Of a DNA stretch of 55,048 bases, positions 8,216 to 16,782 are shown piece after piece. Position 1 is the first letter of the stretch, and the number at the start of each line of letters is the position of its first letter. Under the pieces are notes generated by a model, which was not told the DNA's origin, did not search any database, and was given only the letters and a program-made list of their open reading frames with translations. Source of the stretch: Klebsiella pneumoniae (GTDB taxonomy: Bacteria > Pseudomonadota > Gammaproteobacteria > Eutrophobiales > Eutrophobiaceae); NCBI GenBank assembly GCA_945870865.1, contig CAMBTO010000004.1, positions 1 through 55,048 on the forward strand, written 5' to 3'. A program made the position numbers and the translations under genes.

Positions 8216-9534
8216 TAATCCGGTGCGACTTCAATCAGGCGTACGACCGTGTCCGCACCGGCGAAACTGACCGTGTCGCCGGTAGTGCCGATCTTCATCG
8301 CCAATAGCCGGTTGCCATTCACAAATACGGTCAGTTCGCTTTCCGGTTTGATCTCTATGCCTGCTGCGGTCCGGCGGAACGAGCAATGTTTGTTGTCGAC
8401 CGCGGAGTCTGACACGATCACACCGCTGGCCGATACATACACGGCGGAGGGGCCAAGTGCGTAGGCACGATGATTGATCAACAGGTGTGTGGCAGCGGCG
8501 GCAACCGGTGCCATTCTGTCAATCTGATGACTTGTGCCCATGCCACTGTTAACAGTTGGTGATTTGCTGGCAGGCAGTCTGGTAATGAAGCTGAGTGACG
8601 TGCCGGCGGTACGGAGATTCATCAGGTTGGTGTTGCAACCCTGGAACACGGCCTGTTCATCCAGCGCAATGGCATTTCCCAGTTGGCCGGAAAATCCAGG
8701 CAGGCCATGCAGGCGGTCGCTGATCAACGGCACGGACGTCCCCGTCAGTTCGCGGTAGATATTTTCGTAATGTGCCTTCAGCTTTTCCAGCAGTGGTTCA
8801 CTGAATATCCGTGCCTGATAACGGTTGTTTTTGAAATTGATCTCCAGCGTCAGTTCACCGCCGGCGCGCAGCGTGCGTAATGCCCCGGGTATCAGGTTAT
8901 AGAGTTCCTGCTCGGTCTGTGCATGGTGCAGCGGATCAAACCGTGACTGATCGATGAACGCATCGGCAAAACTGGCCACACAGATATCGTGTATGTCAGC
9001 GAGCCCGGTATCATTGATAACCTTGACCGAGGTGCGCGATACATGGTCTGTCACCTCCAGCGTGGACACCAGTGCATAATGCAGGTGGATATCCACATGG
9101 TTGTATATGCCTTGTTCCGCAATCGCCGCGACACAGGCGGTGGCCGTATCGACCAGACCCACGGCGGTGAACGGACACGCCTCGACAATACCGAGTAACA
9201 GCGCCAGTTGTTCCCTGGAATAGTTGCCGGGGACGGCGAACACAACTTCCTCCGGTTTGCCGGCCTGCTCATGTATCGCCAGCAGCTGGGCGTAGGCGAG
9301 GTCGGCATGGTGTCTGGCGAGACGGGAAGGCACTAACAGTGAGTCCTGGTTTAGCTGACTCCAGTAGCGGTGATAGGTCTGGCGTGGATTACTGCGTGCC
9401 ATCGCATAGGCCTGCTTGCCGGTCGTAATCCCGGTGTCTGCAAGCACGGCATAACCCGGCTGACGCAGCACGATGTTATCGCCCGTGCCCAGACGGATTT
9501 CACTGTCATTTAATTCAATGATAGCGGTCGACAT
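8215..9534 (-). CDS. Actin/Hsp70-like protein with FHA-like C-terminus
   Basis: A 439-residue protein without signal peptide or membrane helix, so probably cytoplasmic. The first ~330 residues look like an Hsp70/actin-fold ATPase: a first strand-turn AIIELNDSEIRLG, then EEVVFAVPGNYSREQLALLLGIVEACPFTAVGLVDTATA, which mirrors the 'VPA-y...r' and 'EPtAAA' stretches of Hsp70/FtsA proteins. The catalytic phosphate loops are weakly conserved, so ATPase activity is uncertain. The last ~100 residues (ALGPSAVYVS ... HCSF ... TVFVNGNRL ... GDTVSF) have the order of an FHA domain, which binds phosphothreonine. Gaps of 1-3 bases to its neighbours place it firmly in the operon. It may be the cytoplasmic regulatory or assembly ATPase of the complex. 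Confidence 0.65.
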   Translation of the reverse strand: MSTAIIELNDSEIRLGTGDNIVLRQPGYAVLADTGITTGKQAYAMARSNPRQTYHRYWSQLNQDSLLVPSRLARHHADLAYAQLLAIHEQAGKPEEVVFAVPGNYSREQLALLLGIVEACPFTAVGLVDTATACVAAIAEQGIYNHVDIHLHYALVSTLEVTDHVSRTSVKVINDTGLADIHDICVASFADAFIDQSRFDPLHHAQTEQELYNLIPGALRTLRAGGELTLEINFKNNRYQARIFSEPLLEKLKAHYENIYRELTGTSVPLISDRLHGLPGFSGQLGNAIALDEQAVFQGCNTNLMNLRTAGTSLSFITRLPASKSPTVNSGMGTSHQIDRMAPVAAAATHLLINHRAYALGPSAVYVSASGVIVSDSAVDNKHCSFRRTAAGIEIKPESELTVFVNGNRLLAMKIGTTGDTVSFAGADTVVRLIEVAPD

Positions 9535-9537
9535 GGT

Positions 9538-10335
9538 CTAGCGTACCTGCATATAACGGATCAGGTTGCTATCACAATAGGTACGAGTGTCGAGCACCAG
9601 TCGGTCCTGCATCAGCTGCAGTTGGTGGGTCAGGAACATGATCAGGATACTGATAAGCAGGGCAATCAATGTCGAGTTGAAGGCGACACCGAGGCTGGCG
9701 GTCACGCCGGTGATATCGCCCTGTACCGCGGCCTGGGCCTGGCTCAAGGCATCACCGATACCACGCACCGTGCCGATAAAGCCGAAGGAGGGAATGGCCC
9801 AGAGGATATAACGCACCATCGACAGCTCCGAATCCTGACGGTTGGACTCTTCTTCGCACACTTCCTTGACCGCATTGGCCACGTCCTGCACGTTGCGCGT
9901 CGAGCCGAAGCGCTGCAAGGCGGTTAGCAAGGCACGTGGCAGCAGGAAGTTTTGTTCCTGTGGCAGCGCAGATTGCAAGGTACGTACGAACTGGCGGACA
10001 TCTTCCGGCAGGATACTGGTCCCCTCCGGTATATCAAGCAGCGATCTGTTCAGCAAGCGGCGTTCGTGTAGCGCGAGGCGGATCTTCAGGCCGATGATGG
10101 CAATGACCCACAGACCCATAATGACGCAGATTTCCTGCTCCGGGTCTTTCAGGATGATGTAGGCAGACTTGGGCATCTCCGCATCTTCACCGGCCGCCAT
10201 TTTTTCCTGTTGTTGTTGAAACAGGGCGTCCGCATTCGGTCTGATAACGGTGACATAAATGGCGTGGACAATGATGATGGAAAATATCAGTGCAAACAGC
10301 TGATAGATAAACTCGGAAACCTGCGTATGTTTCAT
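9538..10335 (-). CDS. MotA/TolQ/ExbB-family proton channel subunit
   Basis: A 265-residue inner-membrane protein with helices near residues 10-30, 88-106, 167-190 and 210-232. The C-terminal half carries the family signature: IPSFGFIGTVRGIGDAL, then SLGVAFNSTLIALLISILIMFL, matching the 'P..G.lGTv.G' and 'G.A..sTl.aLl' blocks of TolQ, ExbB and MotA. Family members form the ring through which protons pass while an Asp-bearing single-helix partner (ExbD, TolR, MotB) turns or moves inside. Here the only candidate partners are the two vWA proteins encoded just downstream, both with such an Asp. No tolR, tolA, exbD or motB of standard form is present, so this is neither the Tol system nor flagellar. 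Confidence 0.93.
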   Translation of the reverse strand: MKHTQVSEFIYQLFALIFSIIIVHAIYVTVIRPNADALFQQQQEKMAAGEDAEMPKSAYIILKDPEQEICVIMGLWVIAIIGLKIRLALHERRLLNRSLLDIPEGTSILPEDVRQFVRTLQSALPQEQNFLLPRALLTALQRFGSTRNVQDVANAVKEVCEEESNRQDSELSMVRYILWAIPSFGFIGTVRGIGDALSQAQAAVQGDITGVTASLGVAFNSTLIALLISILIMFLTHQLQLMQDRLVLDTRTYCDSNLIRYMQVR

Positions 10336-10359
10336 GTTGATTCCTTCATGGAGTATTCC

Positions 10360-10596
10360 CTAGATGTCTACCGGAAACGGGACCGACAGGTCTTCGGAGA
10401 TGGTTTCGCTCGGCACAAACTGCTCGGCGGGCGGTGTGGATTTTCCCGCTGCCGGTTTTTCTGTTGCGGCGGGTTGCTGCTGCGCTGATGGTTCAGGATT
10501 GGCGGAGGTGGTAGGCGGCACCTGCTGGGCGATCACACCCGGTGGCGTCAGCATCAGTAATAACAGAATAAGACCTGATTTAATAAGTATACTCAT
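10360..10596 (-). CDS. Small secreted Pro/Gln/Ala-rich protein
   Basis: A 78-residue protein with a clear signal peptide (hydrophobic residues 7-22, cleavage likely after VIAQ or GVIA). The mature ~55 residues are rich in Pro, Ala, Gln, Ser and Glu and should be disordered, ending in SVPFPVDI. It overlaps the PEGA/FGE gene by 4 bases (stop-start coupling) and precedes the channel gene, so it is almost certainly translated. I recognise no family. A short flexible periplasmic linker or channel accessory peptide is a guess from size and position. Confidence 0.75.
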   Translation of the reverse strand: MSILIKSGLILLLLMLTPPGVIAQQVPPTTSANPEPSAQQQPAATEKPAAGKSTPPAEQFVPSETISEDLSVPFPVDI

Positions 10597-12686
10597 TCGA
10601 GATAACGTGCAATCCTGAAACCGACATCGTTACGTTTGTCCTTGCCATAATCACGAAACGACAGACGCAGTTCAGTGACCGAACCATGACTCCAGCTGGC
10701 ACCGCGGATCACATGGTGTTCGCCACTGTCCGCACCCAGCGAGTCCAGCGAGGTTGATCCTTCTTCTGCCATATTGATATCATAAAAGTCGTGCGTCCAT
10801 TCAGCCACATTTCCACCGATATCGTACAGCCCTTTCTGGTTCGGTGTAAAACTGGCTACCGGGGCGGTGACGATCGACCCGTCGGTATATTCCGCCTGGA
10901 TAATCGCGAGGATCGGGGCGGCAGACACATCGGCGTAGTTGCCCGATTTCGGTGCGGGTGGAAGCGCATCACCCCACGCAAACTTCAGGTTGATCGTATT
11001 GCCCTGATCGCGCGCTGCCCATTCCCACTCAGCCTCGGTAGGCAGACGATAACCGTTGGCGGCCGGGTTGAAACCGGTCACCTTGTTATCTTTCACCAGA
11101 TAGAACGGTGTTAACGTGGCCTTTTCGCTGAGCCAGTTGCAATACAGTGCCACCTGTTCCCATGTGATATTGACGACCGGTTGTTTGTCGCCGTTCAGAT
11201 CATGGCCCTGGACCTCGCTAGAGGTGTGCTGGCTGTCAAACTGACGAAACTCGGCATTGGTCACCTCGGTCAGTGACAGGTAAAACGGCCGTGTGAACTG
11301 CACATTGCGGATCGTTTCATTGGCGCGTCGTCCCGGTTCACGTCGCGAGGCGCCCATCGTAATGGCAACCGCCTCGAACAGTTTCAGCTTTTGTCCGCCT
11401 GGCGAGCTAATCTCGGTCCGGACGGCGTCCCGTTTAGCCTGTTCAATCGACTTCAAGCGTGCCGAGACTTGCTGCGCAATACCGGGCCGCGGTGTGATCG
11501 TCGTTTTGTAATCGAGATAACCGGCCTTGCGGATCTCGACCGTATGTGGCGTGGTTGACAGTTCCACGGTCTGATCGGCCAGCCCCTGTGGCTTGCCGTC
11601 GATATAGACCTCGGCATCGGCCGGATCGGCCAGGATACGTACCTCTGCGATTTCCTGTTGCAATTCGATGTTGAGTGTTCGGCTGTCACCGGACTTCGCA
11701 TTGATCTTCTGTACTGATTGTGCATAACCCTGACTGAACAGACGGATGGTTGCTGCCTTGCCGGGCGTCAACGCGATCTCCAGTGGTGAGATGCCCTTGT
11801 ATTCGCCGTCCACTGTCACACTGGCGCCTGCCGGCCGGGTATTGATCTGGACGACCGCATCGGCCTGTTCCAGCTGGATGGCGGTCAGTTGCTGAGCCTC
11901 TCCGGCGGTAACACGCACGGCCTTGCGCCAGTCCTTGTAACCGGCCAGCTTGATACGCAGGTTGTGTTCACCCTGCAGGATTTCTGCGGTCAGTGGGGTT
12001 TGTCCGGCGAGTTGATCATCCACATACACATCGGCACCGACGGGCAGTGTCTCCAGCCGGACATCGCCCCAGGCGGCCTTCAATTCAGCGGTCAGGGATT
12101 GTTGCTGGTCCTTGCCTTCGATCGTCACCGCCGTCTCGTAGGGCAGATAGCGATCGGCCAGCACCTCAATAGTGTAGGTTCCGGGTTCGAGCGGTGTGAG
12201 CGTGGTCGGTGTCTGTCCGCGGACAGTATTATCAATCCGGATTTCGGCGGCGATCACCGGGACGGTATCTATTTGCAGATGACCGGGTAAGGGGCGCAGC
12301 GTGTACGCATATTGCTGGTTTTGTTTCTCATTGACAGTCAGTATCTGGTGTAGAGGATGATAGCCCGGGGCAGTTGCCTGCAACTGGTAATCGCCCTCGC
12401 GCAACAGGAAACGGTCGGCCAGTTTTAACTGCCAGCCACCGCTGATTTCGATCTGTGCGTCAGCCGGGTCAGTGCTGAGATACACCGCCTTGCCGGTGAC
12501 GATATACCCGGCCAGTAGTGCACAGACCAGTAGCGCCGCCGAGATGAGCAGTGTACGCGGACGTGCGCGGAACAGTTTACGGCCGCGCTGTAGCTGGAAT
12601 GGTTCAAACCTGACCGGTTCTATCGTCGGGCCCGGGGTAAAACCGGCTGGCGTAAGCGGGAACTCACCTTCAGTTTGATCTTTCAT
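10593..12686 (-). CDS. Membrane-anchored PEGA-repeat protein with FGE/SUMF1-like C-terminal domain
   Basis: A 697-residue protein. A cytoplasmic N-terminus of about 45 residues precedes one membrane helix (46-63). From about 70 to 415 there are around five PEGA-type beta modules, each with a 'G-x-y-x-V/I-x-V-x-A-x-G-Y' turn (e.g. EVLADRYLPYE, RIKLAGYKDW, EIRKAGYLDYK), known from cell-surface anchoring proteins. The last ~270 residues are a formylglycine-generating-enzyme fold: NAEFRQF, PVVNITWEQVALYCNWLSE, YRLPTEAEWEWAAR, GLYDIGGNVAEWTHDFY, VIRGASW, DVGFRIAR. In true FGE the cysteines after RGGSW bind copper; here SHGSVTELRLSFRDYG has none, so the domain is probably structural or binding only. 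Other non-catalytic members (PvdO-like) are known in periplasmic systems. Confidence 0.88.
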   Translation of the reverse strand: MKDQTEGEFPLTPAGFTPGPTIEPVRFEPFQLQRGRKLFRARPRTLLISAALLVCALLAGYIVTGKAVYLSTDPADAQIEISGGWQLKLADRFLLREGDYQLQATAPGYHPLHQILTVNEKQNQQYAYTLRPLPGHLQIDTVPVIAAEIRIDNTVRGQTPTTLTPLEPGTYTIEVLADRYLPYETAVTIEGKDQQQSLTAELKAAWGDVRLETLPVGADVYVDDQLAGQTPLTAEILQGEHNLRIKLAGYKDWRKAVRVTAGEAQQLTAIQLEQADAVVQINTRPAGASVTVDGEYKGISPLEIALTPGKAATIRLFSQGYAQSVQKINAKSGDSRTLNIELQQEIAEVRILADPADAEVYIDGKPQGLADQTVELSTTPHTVEIRKAGYLDYKTTITPRPGIAQQVSARLKSIEQAKRDAVRTEISSPGGQKLKLFEAVAITMGASRREPGRRANETIRNVQFTRPFYLSLTEVTNAEFRQFDSQHTSSEVQGHDLNGDKQPVVNITWEQVALYCNWLSEKATLTPFYLVKDNKVTGFNPAANGYRLPTEAEWEWAARDQGNTINLKFAWGDALPPAPKSGNYADVSAAPILAIIQAEYTDGSIVTAPVASFTPNQKGLYDIGGNVAEWTHDFYDINMAEEGSTSLDSLGADSGEHHVIRGASWSHGSVTELRLSFRDYGKDKRNDVGFRIARYLE

Positions 12687-12701
12687 TCAGGCGCCCACGT
12701 A

Positions 12702-14261
12702 CTACCTAGCAGCGATCTTTTCGACAGCAGAGATAACAACAACCTGTGCAGGCACCTCGGCAGTGACGGTAAACTCAACCCGCACATCACGGTATCCCGG
12801 ACGCGTACCCACAGCGGTATAGTTGCCCGGTACCAGCGCCATACTTTTTTCGCTGAACTTGCCAAGTGCACCGACCCTGACCAACGAGACCTCGGTCAGT
12901 GTGTCCGAGCGAAACAGGATATCGAGTGGAACCGTCGCAATGGCGAGCAGTTTTTCCACCTTTTGCAGCTGGACTGCCAGTCGTGGCTCTGCCGGGTTGA
13001 TTTGACGTGCCTGCTCAAATATCGAACTTGCTTCTGCATGCACCGCGGTATCAGCCAGGCGTTCCGGTTTGGCAATGATCTGTTCGAGCCTGGCATCCAG
13101 CTGGACACGGCTGCTTGCATACTGTTTACCTTCCTGCGCCTGGGCGAGATTCGTATCCAGTGCAAGTGCCTTGTCATAAGCGGCCACTGCCTCACCCCAT
13201 TTCTCTTGCGACTCCAGTGTCGTGGCAGTTTGCAGCAAGGTGGAGATTTCGTCATTGAGCAGGCGTGTATCAATTTGTGCAATCGCCGAGCCTGCCTCTG
13301 CGGCACCGGGTTTCATGCGTCTGGCTTGTTCAAATGTGGCTTTTGCCCGGGTCAGATCATTGTTCTGCAGATGTGCATAACCGGCAGACATCTGCCGGGT
13401 AAATTCCGCCTCACCCAGTCGGGCGTTGACAGCGGCCAGTTGTTGCTTCGCGGTCACCGATTGTTTGTCCAGCGCAAGTGCCTGTTCATAGACGGCCTTT
13501 GCCTGTTTGAGGTCGCCATTCAGTTGCAGATCATTGCCTTCGGTGATCAGCTTCAGCACCTGATCCAGCGATTGCGCACGCATCAGGCCTGCTTTGGCGG
13601 AGCTATCATCTGCTTTCATCACCAGCGCACGTTCAAATGCCTGGCGGGCGGCGATGGCATCTCCGTTATCAATGGCCGTGTTGCCCGCATCGACCGTTGC
13701 TGTAAAGAGAGTATCCATATTATCGAGCAGAGCCGACATGGCTTCCGCTGCATTGTTATAGAGTGTTGCCGAGGTGTTGAAATCCTGCGCCTGATAAGCG
13801 GAATCCCCGTCGGTCGCCAGTTTTAGTATGTTTGCATATTCGTCAGCGGCCCAGGCCTGTACATTTTTTTGTTCAAGCTGGTCCTGCAGTTCCAGCATAT
13901 GCGCCAACAACTCCTGGCTTTTGCTGCGTTGCCTCGCGAGCTGTGCGGTTTGCCAGGGCGCGGCCTCTTTCGGTGCCGTGCTGGCGGCTGTGGCCGTAGT
14001 GTTATTGTCAACACCGGCAGGCATGTCGGTCGCCGCTGTCAGTACCGGTGGCGTAACATACTGTGGCAGCACAATGATCACGCCAGCGGCAATAACGACC
14101 AGCGTGAACAGGGCCAGCCAGATCCATTGCATGGCGGAGGGGGCGGCACGGCCGGCCGGTTTGCCAGGTTCATTGGCCAGCGTGCGGGTCAGTACGATCT
14201 CGGCCGGTCTGATGGCGTTATCGCCGGCGCTGGTGCGTCCATTTTCAGTATTGTCAGTCAT
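12702..14261 (-). CDS. Membrane-anchored TPR protein with PEGA-like C-terminus
   Basis: A 519-residue protein with a short cytoplasmic N-terminus, one membrane helix at about 46-66 and a large periplasmic part. Residues about 110-430 are helical repeats with the TPR spacing, for example DAIAARQAFERALVMKADDSSAKAGL, NGDLKQAKAVYEQALALDKQS and KWGEAVAAYDKALALDTNLAQAQ. The last ~80 residues form a beta module ending VPGNYTAVGTRPGYRDVRVEF, a PEGA-type turn like those of the gene that follows. The gap to the PEGA/FGE gene is 15 bases. TPR arrays assemble protein complexes, so it probably acts as scaffold between the inner-membrane channel and the lipoproteins; that is inference. A long antisense open frame over this gene is a by-product of the repeats. 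Confidence 0.87.
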   Translation of the reverse strand: MTDNTENGRTSAGDNAIRPAEIVLTRTLANEPGKPAGRAAPSAMQWIWLALFTLVVIAAGVIIVLPQYVTPPVLTAATDMPAGVDNNTTATAASTAPKEAAPWQTAQLARQRSKSQELLAHMLELQDQLEQKNVQAWAADEYANILKLATDGDSAYQAQDFNTSATLYNNAAEAMSALLDNMDTLFTATVDAGNTAIDNGDAIAARQAFERALVMKADDSSAKAGLMRAQSLDQVLKLITEGNDLQLNGDLKQAKAVYEQALALDKQSVTAKQQLAAVNARLGEAEFTRQMSAGYAHLQNNDLTRAKATFEQARRMKPGAAEAGSAIAQIDTRLLNDEISTLLQTATTLESQEKWGEAVAAYDKALALDTNLAQAQEGKQYASSRVQLDARLEQIIAKPERLADTAVHAEASSIFEQARQINPAEPRLAVQLQKVEKLLAIATVPLDILFRSDTLTEVSLVRVGALGKFSEKSMALVPGNYTAVGTRPGYRDVRVEFTVTAEVPAQVVVISAVEKIAAR

Positions 14262-14351
14262 TATGCAGTCAGTGTTGAATTAGTTTTACAGCGGGAACGG
14301 TGCGGGATAAACCGCTGTCTGGCGCTGTTCCGGATTCGGATTACCCGGAGG

Positions 14352-15563
14352 TCAGTCCGGATCTGCCGGTACCGTCCCGGGCGGTGTGACCTGCCCCGTC
14401 TCTGTCATATATATCTGTTTGAGAATGGCACGCCACTGATCATACTGCTGATTTACCGTACCGGACAGTGTCACCGTATTATTGTCGAGTTCTATCGTGC
14501 GTGGTTCCAGTTCTGCATTTAGCGAAGTGCCAAGCTCTTCCAGTGCCTGCACATGAATCTTTGCCTCTTCGCGTCGGTCGAGACCTTCCTTTACCAGATA
14601 GGCCCCTGCGCCTATACCAACGATACCGGCGGTATTAATCACTCTGCTGTTACTACCCTGGGCCAGGATGCCGCCGATGACCGCTACCGCGCCGCCAAGT
14701 AATTTTCCCGCTGCATCATTGCGTATTTGTCTGAGGGCAACAGTTTCTTCATAACTCATCCGGCGCCATTCACGGTAGGGTTGTTCCATGCTGGTTTCAA
14801 ACGAGGTGTAATAGTCCTGTAGTGTGTCCACGAACATATTGTCACGCTGGCGTATCTTGCGGATGCGTTCCAGTGTCGGGTCATTTTCGGCGGGCAGTCT
14901 TTTAACGGAGTAGATACCCCGGTTATTGGCCTCAATATGATCGTTAAACGCCTCCGGTGAAAACTGTCTGGCAAACTTCAGCTCGGTAATCGTATTGATA
15001 TTGGCGACATCGGCCGGTTTCAGCTTTTGCATGTAGGCAAGCAGGTCGTTGGCAATGTCGTTATATATTCCCTGGAACGGTTCTTCGCCCCGGCTGCGGA
15101 TACTGTTGTCGTAGGCATACTTGCTCGCCGTACTGTCATAGTCTTTTGCATACCAGGTCTTGCCGGTGGAATCCTGCACCCGGATCCGCAATCCCAGCTT
15201 TTCTCCATCTGACTTGAGGATCTGCCCATCGATCCAGATATCCATTTCACTCTGCCGCCCGGGTACCAGCCTGACCACACCCCAGTTACCGCTGTCTTGC
15301 AGCGTTTTGCCGATCTTCATCGGGAAGAACCGGGATTCGGCATTGCGCACCTGCAGATAGATACCTTCCTTCTCGGCCGTAGCAGGATCCGCTCCCGGAT
15401 TGAACAGATCGATACCCACATCGAGCAGGTCCTGCTCTGCAACGGGTGCGGTATTACGCACGATGGCGTTGTGTTGTGTCGACTTGACCGTGGTCGAGCT
15501 GCATCCTGTGAGCAGTGAGCTGATCATTAACAACAGGACAGCGAGTTTGTTACCGGTGTTCAT
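14352..15563 (-). CDS. Predicted lipoprotein with glycine-rich hydrophobic segment
   Basis: A 403-residue protein. Residues 8-21 end in SSLLTGC (Cys21), a standard lipobox. The mature part has an N-terminal beta/alpha domain with DIWIDGQILKSDGEKLGLRIRVQDSTG, similar in style to LpoB-type or curli-type lipoproteins, though no family is assigned. Around residues 290-335 a glycine-rich hydrophobic stretch (KLLGGAVAVIGGILAQG ... AGIVGIGAGAYLV) looks like a glycine zipper, which in other envelope proteins packs helices or inserts in membranes. The tail is acidic and Pro-rich. It begins with a 4-base overlap with the Ser-rich lipoprotein gene, so the two are coupled. Confidence 0.8.
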   Translation of the reverse strand: MNTGNKLAVLLLMISSLLTGCSSTTVKSTQHNAIVRNTAPVAEQDLLDVGIDLFNPGADPATAEKEGIYLQVRNAESRFFPMKIGKTLQDSGNWGVVRLVPGRQSEMDIWIDGQILKSDGEKLGLRIRVQDSTGKTWYAKDYDSTASKYAYDNSIRSRGEEPFQGIYNDIANDLLAYMQKLKPADVANINTITELKFARQFSPEAFNDHIEANNRGIYSVKRLPAENDPTLERIRKIRQRDNMFVDTLQDYYTSFETSMEQPYREWRRMSYEETVALRQIRNDAAGKLLGGAVAVIGGILAQGSNSRVINTAGIVGIGAGAYLVKEGLDRREEAKIHVQALEELGTSLNAELEPRTIELDNNTVTLSGTVNQQYDQWRAILKQIYMTETGQVTPPGTVPADPD

Positions 15564-16768
15564 TTTTTTACCTGTACTCCTTGTTTGTACTTGCGGTATT
15601 CATCCCAGAGTTTTTCCCGGAGTGCCGGGTCTTTTTCCTGTATTGCTGCCTCGCGTAACTGGCGGGCGACAATATCATCATCCGTGCCATCAGAGATATC
15701 GGCCGGAATGTTTGGATTCCCCGCCCCCTGGTTCTTGTATTCACCCGGGCGATTATCAGACTGCGCATTGGGTAGTTGTCCTGCGGTCTGGTTATTGTTC
15801 GGGTCGCCTGCACCGTTACCGGCCGTCAGTAACGGCGGGGCCGAGCTGCCGCTGTCTCCACTGCTGCCATCACCACCGCCATTGCCGACTACAGTTTGGC
15901 CGGCACCTGTCTCATTTGTTCTGGCGATGGCCTCCTGGCGACGGCTGAGGATCACGCCATCAAACACGCCCATGCTGTTGTTCAGGTCCCGATCCAGCGT
16001 CTCCACCCGTTCCTGTCCGGTGACAACGGCCGGGCTACCATCGATGACAACGACCCGGCGTCCAGCTCCACCATTCGTTGTACCGCCACCTGCGCTTGTT
16101 GCTGTGCCGCCCGCGCTTGTGCCCTGACCCGTAGCACTACCTGTCCTGGCAGTGTTGGTGCCCGCCGGAGTACCCGTACCTTGCTGCCCGGAACTATTGT
16201 CACTGTTGCCTGTTCCGGTAGTACCACCGCTGCCCTGACGGGTACCGGATGCGGTGTTGTCCAGGACGCTTGGGGATTGTTGCGTGCCAGCATTGCCACT
16301 GGTGGAAGTGCCGGATTGTACTGATTTGTTAAATACCTCGATGGCGCCGGACAGCACCTCGTCCTCGGTCTGCACGCCACCGGTGGTCATACCTCCCTGT
16401 TGGGAGGAAGAACCTGTAGCCGCAGGGCTGCCTGTCCCCGTTGTTGTCGACCCGCTGTTTGCCTGGGTTGTCCCTGTCTTACCCTGACTCGACTGGCTGG
16501 TAGAGGGACTGCCCGCTTGGGATGATGATGGCTGCGGAAAATTGGCACCCATCGTCGGTTGCGAATTCCCGGTGCTGGAGGAAGTCGAGCTGGATGACGA
16601 TGGGCTGGAAGGTGATGAACTCGAGGACTGGCTGCCAGAGGACGAGGAACTGGACGACGAACTTGAGCTGGAGCTGCTGGATTGTTGCGATTCCGGCGTT
16701 TTACAGCCGGCGATCAGCGACAGCAGTGATGCAACAAGCAAAAGCCCTGAAATTGTTTTTATTGACAT
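15560..16768 (-). CDS. Serine-rich, low-complexity lipoprotein
   Basis: A 402-residue lipoprotein (lipobox SLIAGC, Cys22). Residues about 30-75 are a nearly pure serine tract with a few Pro and Gly, followed by some 250 residues rich in Ser, Gly, Thr, Asn and Gln that should be extended and disordered. Only short islands look folded: EDEVLSGAIEVFNKSV, a region with RVVVIDGSPAVVTGQERVETLDRDLN, and a charged helical C-terminus (VARQLREAAIQEKDPALREKLWDEYRKY). The serine tract uses all six codons mixed together, so it is not a slipped microsatellite but is kept for its protein property, probably as a flexible spacer from the lipid anchor. Function unknown. Confidence 0.8.
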   Translation of the reverse strand: MSIKTISGLLLVASLLSLIAGCKTPESQQSSSSSSSSSSSSSSSGSQSSSSSPSSPSSSSSTSSSTGNSQPTMGANFPQPSSSQAGSPSTSQSSQGKTGTTQANSGSTTTGTGSPAATGSSSQQGGMTTGGVQTEDEVLSGAIEVFNKSVQSGTSTSGNAGTQQSPSVLDNTASGTRQGSGGTTGTGNSDNSSGQQGTGTPAGTNTARTGSATGQGTSAGGTATSAGGGTTNGGAGRRVVVIDGSPAVVTGQERVETLDRDLNNSMGVFDGVILSRRQEAIARTNETGAGQTVVGNGGGDGSSGDSGSSAPPLLTAGNGAGDPNNNQTAGQLPNAQSDNRPGEYKNQGAGNPNIPADISDGTDDDIVARQLREAAIQEKDPALREKLWDEYRKYKQGVQVKK

Positions 16769-16782
16769 AAGGTAACCCCGGA

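Noticed and set aside
12675-13826. Long plus-strand open frame of 383 codons
   Set aside because: It lies entirely antisense to the TPR gene, whose repeats and codon bias create an open complement. The translation has no motif and no ribosome site.
15585-16770. Several plus-strand open frames rich in Pro/Ser/Glu
   Set aside because: They are antisense to the Ser-rich lipoprotein; low-complexity coding DNA leaves the complement open. The glutamate/leucine/aspartate-rich one simply mirrors the Ser codons.
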